Source of the DNA: Physocladia obscura
Lineage: Eukaryota; Chytridiomycota; Chytridiomycetes; Chytridiales; Chytriomycetaceae
Direction: 5' to 3'
DNA length: 18,509 nt
Assembly: GCA_027596945.1 (NCBI GenBank)
Contig: JADGJH010000443.1
Coordinates: 1 to 18,509, forward strand
Shown in pieces: positions 10,201-18,509 of the stretch. Both the position numbers and the translations under genes were made by a program. Position 1 is the first letter of the stretch, and each line of letters opens with the position of its first letter. Under the pieces are notes generated by a model that saw only the letters and a program-made list of their open reading frames with translations, did no database searches and was not told the DNA's origin.

Positions 10201-13200
10201 TCGACAATAGGCTCAGGTCGCTTTCAGGTGATTTTATATGAATCGAGCTTTGAATAACGGGGATCGCGAGAACCGAGAGCGACTTGAACAATATATCCTT
10301 CATACATGAAAATGCCACGTCGCTTTTCGAGCATGCTTTTGAGATTTGGCGAATCACATGAATTAAAAGTTGTTCGTCCGCATAGTTCGCTGGATGATTA
10401 ATCAAGAATCTGTGTCCGTGGTTAGATGTCATGATTTCAAGCCACACAAATTCAAAACCTGTGAAATAAGCCAGAGAGATCAAAATTTGCGAGTCTCGCA
10501 AAGTCTTCTTCAAATATCACGGAATTGAATAACGCATCTAAAGCCAAATGAAACTGTTGATGCGACTTTGCGTTCAAAAGCCTATCAACTGACAAATTCA
10601 ACCAAACTTGTCCAGGATTTTTACTTATTTCATATTTTACTGTTCTGTAGTCTGAAAAAATATATTTAGTGACAATAATAAAGGAAAAAAAAAGAAGAAA
10701 GAAAAAACAACCTTGAAACAACTCATCAAGTCCAGGACCAAATTCTCTAAAGCATTCCACGCTCTCTAACGCGTGAGTGGAAATAATATCACTCGTGACA
10801 TATACAAAATATTTTTCCGGCACAGAATCAAATAAAAAGATTGTTCCATCATCAACAATTGCAAGTGCAGCTTTAAATTCGCGTGAATCCCCAAGAACAT
10901 TATAATGGTTAAACAAAATCAAAAACATCAATTTCGCAAACTCATATCGAACAAATTCATTCGAGCTAAATATATCTACACATTTGCTTGTGAGAAATAA
11001 CGGTTTTTGATAACGATAACCATTTTAAAAAAACACACTTACATTCTGGATGCACAAGTGAAATGACAAAATTTTCATTTATAGCCTTCCAAACTGCTTC
11101 AAGAGATCCAGAGACCAAAATTCGACATATTTTTAAAGTTTGAAGCAACATGTTGTCATTACGAAGCCAATCTCTTTTTTCAACGAGACAATTCAATAGG
11201 ACCGTAAGAAGATCCAATTCTTTAGCTCGACGCGTCATTGTCGTATCTGAATGCGTTTATAAATTTTTTAATATTTTGTCCTTCATTCACACCATGTGAG
11301 TTTATGCTAACCATGAATATATACCAACAACTTCTCAAAGCCCAAAGAAATAATCCCGATATCAGCTTTTGAGTTGTTTTTCAACTCATCAATGAGAACG
11401 TTCAAATCAAGAGACTAAAAAAACCAGAAATTAAATTTAAAAACACAGACAAAAAAAAAAGTTTCACATTTAGTCTTCCATCTGAAAAGTTTGTACTTTC
11501 AGGTTTCATCAAAAGAACTGATTGGTTGAAAACAAACGCGTCTGGAAAAGTCGTTGTCATCGTGGTTTCCTTAAACAGACGGCTTTTGATTAAATGATCG
11601 AAACTAAATTTACGAACTCTTTGTGAAAAAAATTGAAATCATCAATAATAGTAAAATTATCAAAAGAATGCGATTAAATACATTTCTGATCGATGAAACA
11701 TTCCTTTCATCCAAAGCAGCGTATCATCAGCGCTTAGAGCCATATTTGCAAACCAATCATCTCCTCCATCTTCATCAGCAAATATTTGCACAAAGTCAAT
11801 AAAGCCGGGCTTATTGTTTCTCGTTTTTGAATTGAATTTGAAGCTGTAATTGACAAAATCAATTGCAAGATCACGTAACTGTGATGCGTCCGACAAAAAA
11901 AAAATTTTTAGTAACAAAAAAAAAAACCCCCCGACACTCCACAACCTCTGCCTGTGGTTCCCTAAACACAGATTTCACTGCAACATACTGCAAAATTGTA
12001 TTTCCAGTAACAAGACCCAACCCACAATCATCGTGTTCCGCGTTTTCTTGGGTTTTTAATAACGACAGCAGTTCAATATATCCAGCCGTTCGCACCCACG
12101 AATGCGCATGGCCAATTACATTTAAAAAACAGACTGTGGCTGCAACGTCCGAATGCAGTGCGGGAACAATACATTTTACAAACGCACGTGGAAACCATGT
12201 GAAAGTTGGAAGGTTCAGAATTGATCGAGCGGTTTTCCACTGCAAATTTACATGGTCCTAATTAAAAAAACAGAAATGTGTTAAAAAAAAAAAGAAAAAG
12301 GAAAACAACAAAAACTCCACTCACGCACCACCGAAACAGTTTCAAACGCCGAAATCAGGTCACAAGCAATTTCCAAAAATTTTTCCTTCCACAAAATCAC
12401 CTCCAATCCACGAGAATCTTTTACAGCAAGCAAATTACTATCATAACTGCCGCTGCCACCACCACCAACACTACAAACACACGGAAACAACGCCGATACA
12501 TAATCCCAACACCAGTCATCAACTTCACTACCACCACCAGATCCCTGATACCCGACGCATTCATGTACCAAATCCAAATGCATCACGACAATCGGCAAAA
12601 CCGTCTTCAACAGGCCAACAAACTGTTCAAAATCATCGCACTGCCTGCCACTGCTGCTTGCAATCAACCCACATATGCCCCAGTAGATTTTGTGGCACGC
12701 ATATGGAATGGAAATCCCGCCTGTATCAAGATCCACTCTTTCTTCTCCTTGCTCTGTGCTGCCGTTGCTGCTGGCAGCGACCGCGGCAGGTTCATATATC
12801 CCAGTCTCGGAGAAATTCATGACATCCTGACGATACCGACCACGTTGATTTTGATGTCGATTCAGCAGCAACGGCGATGCGTCGTCACGTTGAGACCCAT
12901 ATCCAGCATCGGCCGCAACACCGACTTTCTCGCCATCATCTTCATCATACTCGTTTACTGCCGTTCGCGGCTGCCGCTGTTGTTGTGCGCCGTGATGACG
13001 CCAGCTACCACCACCATCGTCCCCACGAAGACGCCGACGAGACTTGGCCGCAGCCAACGACTCGTGTTGTTGCTGTTGAAATCGCCGATTGTTATAATTT
13101 CCTTCGTCGCCTGCACCGACAGCCATCATGGACACGTTTGGTGTCGTCGCGCTGATTGGCGTGCGAGAGCCTAGACTTGCGGGTCCGTCAATGTACATAC

Positions 13201-14430
13201 GTAGAATTTTTCCGAATTCAGAAACGAGCTTTGTCATGTACATGCGCGATTGGTGGGTGCGGAATGATGCGACGGCGGCGGTTGGTCGTTGTTGTTGCAA
13301 CCGCAAAAAGTCGGAGTCGTCTGCTGTGGCAGATGTCATGTTTGACAAGATTAGTCGAAAAAGTCGCGGCTTTTGGAGAAATATTTGCCCGCCAAAATCA
13401 GTCTGTTGGAAATTTGAATTGATGTGATAAAATAATAATATTGGAATGTTACCAAGAGAATATGGAATAACTTTGCTTCAATCTCAATATTTTCGAGCTC
13501 ATCGTTGTTTCCATTGTCATCAATACCAGACGATGATCCGTCAAGAAATAATAGAAAATCAGCAATGGCATCTTCATCAATAGGAGATAGATGGATATAA
13601 TTATATGTTTGTATTGCATTCGGGACTTCGGGAATTCGACATATCGACTGTTTGATTGGTGACAACGAGCGACGTCGGGGTGAAGAAGGGGGAAGAGATT
13701 TCTTTAAGTTCAGAGGATATGAATACAATGATGTGTTGCTTTGAGAATTAGTTCGAGGTTGAGATTTGAATTCAAAAGTAGATGACGGGACCGAAAAAAA
13801 TTCTTTTCCTTTTCTTGCAGCAGTAGCAGCAGTTGTTGTGACTGTTGTAGCTGTTGCTGCTGTTGCTGCTGTTGTCGTTGTCCCTTCGAATTTTTTTGAA
13901 GTTGTTGGTTGAGAAACCGACAAAGCAAGAATCGCATTTATAGAATTAATAGTTTCAGACTCAATGTTCAAAGGCGGAGAAGATAAAATAATTGATAGAA
14001 TTCGAATCACGTCGTTTTCGACTGCCGTCTTTGCAAGGAACGGATTTCTGTGCATAAGATCCAAAATCAGAGAGATTGGTTTTGCGAGAGAGAATGGCGA
14101 AGTGGAATCAGTTGATGGGAGGAATGACGCAGAATCATTGATATATTTTAGAGCCGATGAAACGAGAGGCGCGTCATAACCAGCCAGGAATCCTACATTT
14201 AAAATTTCAGGTATTGGATGCCGTTTCTAGTACATATACCGTTTGGCAGCAGTTCATTCTCAAGTTTGAAAAACAGTGAAGCCCAAGCGCGATGACGGAT
14301 TTCAGAAATATGGTGGTCTATGTTTTTGTTGATTGATGATTATTTGAGTTTTGCAGTCGAGCCGAGTTTAGAGGGTAGACTTTGAGTAATAGATGAATAC
14401 ATACATACCTAACTTTGGAATAAGATCCAT
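7262..14430 (-). CDS. RTTN: Rotatin (centriole/ciliary-base armadillo-repeat protein)
   Basis: Eighteen exons are proposed, all in phase, totalling 2050 aa (human rotatin is about 2226): 14409-14430, 14240-14317, 13453-14192, 12329-13402, 11928-12257, 11682-11878, 11468-11618, 11312-11414, 11043-11246, 10712-10975, 10459-10651, 9728-10409, 8365-9663, 8226-8312, 7874-8164, 7672-7813, 7385-7614, 7262-7327. Introns are 47-91 nt. The spliced start, MDLIPKL-DHHISEIRHRA, matches the rotatin N-terminal domain (human start as I recall it: ...LIRKLGHQLAEIRERA). Residues 283-297 (DFGGQIFLQKPRLFR) match human DFPAEIFLQRPKI. The rest is helical, armadillo-like, for example RLVARSLRNLSRC, WLLILLNDDE/IIVQKSGLGILGNL and VHIACIAVLQNLASA. 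Residues about 356-508 are a low-complexity insert. Known role: centriole assembly and elongation and cilium formation. Here it presumably builds the zoospore basal body. Least certain: intron 8 donor (GTTAGC), intron 11 (10410-10458), intron 13 donor and the last exon. Confidence 0.85.
8349..8370 (-). repeat. (GT)n microsatellite at the 5' end of rotatin intron 13
   Basis: This is an interrupted CA/GT dinucleotide run: (AC)6, AT, (AC)4 on the plus strand. On the minus strand it starts exactly at the exon 13 donor and so offers several GT dinucleotides. In-frame choices are GTGTGT (first base 8370) and GTATGT (first base 8364). They differ by two codons (Val-Cys). Confidence 0.85.
13817..13882 (-). 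repeat. GCA/ACA-type trinucleotide tract coding Ala/Thr run in rotatin
   Basis: This imperfect trinucleotide repeat in rotatin exon 3 encodes an Ala/Thr/Val-rich stretch with little else. It joins the armadillo-like N-terminal part to a Ser/Pro/Arg-rich segment and looks like a disordered, length-variable linker. Confidence 0.75.
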
Positions 14431-14570
14431 TCTTAACTTTCAAGAGTTCGAAAGCCAAGCAAGAAGCGCCGTTGCTTCCGTTTGGTTTGTTGAATGACGG
14501 AATGGATGCGAAGCAACTCAACAATTGCTTTAATTTAGTTGTTTTGATTTTGTCGACAAATAATTGATCC
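14431..14570. promoter_or_regulatory. 140-bp divergent promoter between rotatin and the Sel1-like gene
   Basis: The two genes start on opposite strands, 140 bp apart. No TATA box or known operator is recognised. An open minus-strand frame crosses this gap (to 14590), but it is not used in the rotatin model because its frame does not join the conserved second exon in phase. Confidence 0.5.
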
Positions 14571-16070
14571 ATGTTTGGGAGACCACTCATTCAAAGGGGC
14601 AGGACGTTGGCACTGTACCATCCACCACACACAGCACCAACATCAGGAACAGGAGCGACAGGAGCGGGATCAACCACGGGAACATCATCGTTAGCATCAT
14701 CATCATCATCATCACACACACTTGGGGATTTGTTGGAGCGAGAGCAGGAGCAAGAACATGAATACGAGCACGAGCAGGAAATCGCATTCGAGCGACAAGG
14801 ACTGGGATTGGGCGTGACGGGATCTGTGGCACTTGGGCTGGGGCTGGTCGCGGGGCACGTGGCGCGCAACCACAACCACCGCGACTACGCGCAGTACCAC
14901 GCCAGCCACAGATGCGACTGCGCGTGCGACCACGACGCCGCCACCGCAATGCCGGCTCCAGTCCCGACTGCGGCCGCCGCCTCCCCAGCCGCACCCGCCC
15001 CGACGTCGACGCCGACGGCCTTCATTTCCGCAATCTCCTCCATCTCCACACCCACGTCACCATCGCAACAGCCATTACAAATACGCGAAAACCAGTCACG
15101 TGGCCATCGCCCTGTATCTTCTTTTCCTGTGCGTCCAGCGTATCCTGTGTACCCTGTGCCCCCCCTACATCCACTGCATCCTCATCGGCACTCGCACAAC
15201 CCGTTGTTCCGTCACTCACTCGCAGCCAAGAACTCACTCAACTCACTCGCTGCCTACAGCCTACTTGCCACCGACTCGCTCACCATCACCGCACCTGCTA
15301 GTGCTACCAATACCTCGCCTGCCACCGACAACTCGCCAGCTGCAACTTCACTGGCCGCACACAGCGTCTCTGTTGCTACAAGCTCCCAAATTGTCCATAA
15401 CTCTCTCGACTCTGCAATCCTCAATTTTACCAAAATATCTAAAAATTTCGCCAATCTTTCCGTCCATCTATTAAACTTTGCCGACACCGTGTTTGATCAC
15501 AATCCCTCCAATACTGCTAGTAATAATAATAACGATACCGAGTCTTCGCAAGCTTTTACAGCTCGTCGAAATTCTACAAGCATTTTAAAGAATCCCTCCA
15601 GAGCGTCTCAGCCAAAATCTCTTAAGACACTTGAAACTCTCCTCATTTTCATGATTCAAAACAACATTCCCACCAAAGCCAGCAACAGCGGTAGTATTAG
15701 CACCAGCAATAAGAATCACGAAAATCTCAACAGCAACAGACTATCATTAAAAACTCCGAAATCTCGCATCGAAAATACCTATAACCGACTGCTCGAAAAT
15801 GCCGCTCGCCATGGAAGTTTGCTGGCAAAATACAATCTGGCTGTGCGTTGTGTGCATCAAGGACTCTTGGAAAAAGCTTTTGGTTTGTTTGCTGAAATAG
15901 TTTCTTGCTACAGCAGTTTCTGTCCAGATTTAGAGTCTTTGGAGGCTGTAAAATATAATGAAAATGCCGCCGCACCCAGTGCCTTTTCTCAAGCGCCACA
16001 AGTTTATCATGATGCGTTATGGAATTTGCAGATTCTCTTGAGAGAAGGAATCGGCAGTTCTAGTTCTTGA
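14571..16070 (+). CDS. Low-complexity protein with C-terminal Sel1/TPR-like repeat
   Basis: This is a single uninterrupted frame of 499 aa. An in-frame TGA lies just before ATG 14571, so this is the most upstream possible start. Residues 1 to about 380 are low-complexity: Ser runs, a Glu/Gln/His stretch (EREQEQEHEYEHEQE), a Gly/Leu/Val/Ala hydrophobic stretch (about 80-100), His/Cys/Asp-rich and Pro/Ala/Ser/Thr-rich regions. The C-terminal 100 residues look folded. YNRLLENAARHGSLLAKYNL, continuing through AVRC, HQGLLEKAFGLFAEI (about 404-443), fits a Sel1-like/TPR helical pair, followed by a partial second unit (YHDALWNLQILLREG, about 479-493). Such repeats act as protein-binding scaffolds. 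I do not recognise a named orthologue, and the N-terminal part could include unrecognised introns. The DNA at about 14830-15010 is clearly more GC-rich than the surroundings. Confidence 0.7.
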   Translation: MFGRPLIQRGRTLALYHPPHTAPTSGTGATGAGSTTGTSSLASSSSSSHTLGDLLEREQEQEHEYEHEQEIAFERQGLGLGVTGSVALGLGLVAGHVARNHNHRDYAQYHASHRCDCACDHDAATAMPAPVPTAAAASPAAPAPTSTPTAFISAISSISTPTSPSQQPLQIRENQSRGHRPVSSFPVRPAYPVYPVPPLHPLHPHRHSHNPLFRHSLAAKNSLNSLAAYSLLATDSLTITAPASATNTSPATDNSPAATSLAAHSVSVATSSQIVHNSLDSAILNFTKISKNFANLSVHLLNFADTVFDHNPSNTASNNNNDTESSQAFTARRNSTSILKNPSRASQPKSLKTLETLLIFMIQNNIPTKASNSGSISTSNKNHENLNSNRLSLKTPKSRIENTYNRLLENAARHGSLLAKYNLAVRCVHQGLLEKAFGLFAEIVSCYSSFCPDLESLEAVKYNENAAAPSAFSQAPQVYHDALWNLQILLREGIGSSSS

Positions 16071-16814
16071 CTTTTTTTTTTCTTCTATACTATAAATATC
16101 AATCATCACCATTCTTGACAATGATTTTGATTTATGGAGTGGGGAAAATATGGGAAAAGTCTGAAAATTCACACATGCAAAAATGCTTTTTCTTTTACTC
16201 GAAACTTCTTTACTACCGAACTCCGTCGAATCACGTAGGCGGGTCCTCATTTAATCTCACCTTACTATCGGAATATTGAAGTAATTCAAATTTGAGATTC
16301 TTTCCCTCTTCCTGCTTAACAAAAAAAAAAAAGAAAAACAAACCAGTTTTTCAAATACAAATTGTAGAAATTGCTATTGGATTTTAAAAATAATTTTTTT
16401 CACTTTCCAAAATAATAATAAATAATTGTTGATGGATACAGTGAATAATAAGAATAATTTAATCAAATTTAATTTATTTGCATTTCATCAAGCCAGAGGG
16501 TGGACTTGAAATGTCTAGAAATTAGAAAATGTTTTGTTCTGAAACTGTAGTTAGTCATCAAAAGAAATGTCACAGACATGAACATGAAGGTTGCGATTAA
16601 ACTTGAAATCAGGAAAAGAAACAAAAATGTATTTAAGGATTATATTAAATTCGAATTAAGCAAAAATCATCGATTTCAGATCTGCTGAAATCCAGTTTTT
16701 TGGATTGCCACTTTTATTTTTATTTTTGAATATGCAAAAGAAGATAATCAAATTCATATTGTCCAACTGAGAAAACGTCAAAAATCAATCAATTTGAAAG
16801 AACGAACCCAAATA
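16071..16814. other. 744-bp AT-rich intergenic region, no gene seen
   Basis: This gap lies between the stop of the Sel1-like gene and the start of the CAP-Gly gene, both on the plus strand. It presumably holds the 3' UTR of the first and the promoter and 5' UTR of the second. There are homopolymer runs (for example the A-run near 16321-16332) and AT-rich blocks, but no convincing ORF, tRNA or repeat family. It is by far the longest gap in the window. Confidence 0.6.
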
Positions 16815-18481
16815 ATGGACACAAACGAATTCAAAGTCGGTGATCGAGTTTCCGTTGTCCACAACGGAATGCATTCTGAAGGAACACTACGTTTTATTGG
16901 TACCTCATCTTTTGCGGCTGGAGAACAGATTGGCGTCGAATTGGATCAATCAGAAAACGGCAGCAACGATGGCAAAGTCGACAGCGTCTCCTACTTTGAG
17001 TGCCCGCCTGGGACGGGCGTCTTTGTGCGCCGCGATGCAGTTGCCCGGCAATCGGATCAATTGACGGACAGTGCAACCAGTGTTGCCAATACACGCCAAA
17101 CCGAGAACACCACTGCCAGCACAACTATTTGCGCTGCCAACTCGGGGATCGCGTCACTATTGTTCGAAACGGAATTCCGTTGCAAGGAACTCTACGCTTT
17201 GCTGGTGTCACCAAGTTCGCGAAAGGCCAATGGTTCGGCGTCGAAGTTGCCAAACGCAAAGGGAACAACGACGGCAGTGTCGACGGCGTTCGCTACTTTC
17301 ACTGTGCGCCATCGGCCGGTGTCTTTGTGCGCGAGTCGGCAATTTCCCTTGTAGTACGTACACTCATCAACCCTGATACACACTTTTTATTGTCTTTACC
17401 GTTTTACTCTGTTCAGCCAAAGTCGCCTGTTCCAGCAGCGGCTCCAAGCAAGCGTGTTCAACCAAACTCTATTGTATCACCGCCGCGTTCGCTCTCACCT
17501 GCCAGTCCATCAAGCTCAAAATCTGTATCTGTTTCTCCTAAACCGCTCTTATCGAAGGCAAAAACCACAATGAAACAAAATTCCGCAATCAAAGGCAAAT
17601 ATACAGGTGGCAGTCCGTCCATTCAAAGATTAACAATTACCCAAAATTATTCTGAATCAAAAAATATTCAAACTGCTGTCAAGCCGCAAAGTGAGCCTCC
17701 AATACGTTTATTTTCAAAATTTTCAAACTTTTCTAAGTTTGTTTTTCTTTTTTGCAGCCAACGAAAATTCTAATTCGAAACGTGGAAAAGTTGTGCCTGA
17801 TAATCAGAATGCAATTGGCATTGCTGTAGCCAGCGGAAGTTCGGCATTACCTCTTTATTTTTGATTCATCCAACACAGTTCTGACTGCATCGACTAAATC
17901 TCAAAACACAGATATTGAATTACTGCTCGACGAAAATATTTCGCCAAATAACCCTGCTGATCAAAAAATTGGTATTTTAATTTTACATTTTTGCTTTCTG
18001 TTTACAAAATACTTTGTTAATTGGTCTTGAATCTGCAGAAAAAACTGGCATTGCCTCCAATTCTGTTGCGGGCGATCAAAACCGTAATTTGGATATTGTA
18101 CCAGCATCTAGTATAATTTTCTATTTATTTCACACGTTTTAGATTTGTTTATTTTTTAATATTTTTATTTTGTGTTGGCTCAAAATAGATTCAACTCTGT
18201 TTCCTACACGTTCTACAATTAATGTAGTTAAAATCACCAGTTATTGCATTGACAACAACAGCAGCTTCAATTTCAAGATGAGAACTTCGCAGATCACTGC
18301 TTTTGATTCAATTGAACAAGATATTCAAAGCCGACTGGCCAAATACTGCAAAGTTGATTTGAGCGAAATTCAGATTGAACAATTGTTGTGGCTTGATGCT
18401 GATAATCAGGAGTGTGTACTGCTGGATGATGATTTTTTGGATGAAGCCCTTGCATGCGGAAAAATTACTGTGGAATGGAAG
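16815..18481 (+). CDS. Tandem CAP-Gly domain protein with PB1-like domain (partial, runs off right edge)
   Basis: Proposed exons are 16815-17039, 17120-17353, 17417-17690, 17758-17838, 17879-17971, 18039-18110 and 18189-18481. They total 424 complete codons, then a perfect donor (GTAAGT from 18482), so the gene continues beyond the window. CAP-Gly 1 (about 6-73): VGDRVSVVHNGMHSEGTLRF...GSNDGKVDSVSYFECPPGTGVFVR. CAP-Gly 2 (about 83-147): LGDRVTIVRNGIPLQGTLRF...GNNDGSVDGVRYFHC...GVFVR. These bind C-terminal EEY/F tails of tubulin or partner proteins. A Ser/Pro/Lys-rich basic linker (about 154-245) follows, as in many microtubule-binding proteins. The last exon ends WLDADNQECVLLDDDFLDEA, resembling a PB1 acidic motif after a ubiquitin-like fold. 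The two CAP-Gly domains are in different frames. The 80-nt intron 17040-17119 (GTTGCC...GCCAG) restores phase but has a weak donor. The 17839-17878 intron is only 40 nt. Confidence 0.75.
17040..17119 (+). other. Inferred intron joining the two CAP-Gly domains (uncertain)
   Basis: A frame change must occur between the end of CAP-Gly 1 (about 17036) and the start of CAP-Gly 2 (about 17135). An intron of length 2 mod 3 is needed. Options that fit are 17040-17119 (80 nt), a 38-nt GTTGCC...CCAG, or a 35-nt GTGCAA...CGAG. The 80-nt option is closest to the size range of other introns here, but its donor is not the usual GTAAGT/GTATGT type. A sequencing or assembly indel is the alternative. Confidence 0.4.
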
Positions 18482-18509
18482 GTAAGTAAATCACAAATCT
18501 ATTCTTCAT

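Noticed and set aside
10452..10520. Frameshift mutation in rotatin between two overlapping frames near 10500
   Set aside because: A 49-nt intron (10410-10458, GTTTTG...CACAG, phase 2) joins the first frame cleanly to the downstream exon, so a broken gene need not be assumed.
12278..13174. 298-aa plus-strand ORF opposite rotatin exon 4
   Set aside because: It is a compositional shadow (Thr, Arg, His, Ser rich) of the low-complexity rotatin exon. It shows no domain and covers splice sites used on the other strand.
14318..14590. Minus-strand ORF beginning MSGLPN or MDQLF as the rotatin N terminus
   Set aside because: Its frame cannot be joined in phase to the conserved second exon at 14317, whereas the frame starting at ATG 14430 can and gives a rotatin-like start. 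It also overlaps the divergent gene's start codon.
16071..16814. Hidden RNA gene or small ORF in the 744-bp gap
   Set aside because: I saw no tRNA-like cloverleaf, conserved RNA motif or credible ORF by eye. A covariance-model search would be needed to exclude one formally.
1..18509. Mobile element, CRISPR array, viral insert or prokaryote-derived cluster
   Set aside because: No transposase, integrase, reverse transcriptase or capsid-like protein, no terminal repeats and no spaced repeats were seen. All recognised genes are ordinary intron-bearing eukaryotic genes.

Overview
The window looks like nuclear DNA of a zoosporic (chytrid-type) fungus. This is inferred from four things: short spliceosomal introns (mostly 47-91 nt, GT...AG), very tight gene spacing, many low-complexity Gln/Asn/Ala/Thr/Ser tracts, and a gene for rotatin, a centriole/ciliary-base protein expected only in organisms that build cilia. 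Taxonomy is inferred from content alone. I saw no prokaryotic operon, mobile element, CRISPR array, tRNA or rRNA.

Layout. Five genes lie head-to-tail on the minus strand between 14430 and 368. In transcription order they are: rotatin (14430 to 7262, 18 exons proposed, about 2050 aa); tRNA-splicing endonuclease subunit SEN34 (7214 to 6194, 3 exons, 294 aa, catalytic Tyr/His/Lys present); a four-helix membrane RING-H2 E3 ligase (6144 to 2763, 3 exons, 1087 aa); an RCCD1-like RCC1-repeat protein (2675 to 1583, 2 exons, 345 aa); and an alpha/beta-hydrolase with an internal polyglutamine tract (1554 to 368, 2 exons, 379 aa). Stop-to-start gaps are only 47, 49, 87 and 28 bp. On the plus strand, a 499-aa low-complexity protein with a C-terminal Sel1/TPR-like repeat (14571-16070) diverges from rotatin across 140 bp. 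After 744 bp of AT-rich DNA comes a tandem CAP-Gly protein with a PB1-like domain (from 16815), which runs off the right edge.

All exon joins were made by hand from GT/AG signals, reading phase and family resemblance. Each gene's exon lengths sum to an intact frame. The least certain joins are the linker between the two CAP-Gly domains, rotatin introns 8 and 11, the rotatin intron 13 donor and the rotatin C terminus.

The genes do not form one pathway. Rotatin (centriole) and the CAP-Gly protein (microtubules) share a cytoskeletal theme. The others are tRNA processing, membrane ubiquitination, an RCC1-type adaptor and a lipase-like hydrolase. I found no convincing new multi-gene system. The most notable points are the fungal rotatin gene, the extreme packing of a same-strand array with splice-acceptor-like sequences just before two start codons, and the CAP-Gly/CAP-Gly/PB1-like architecture.
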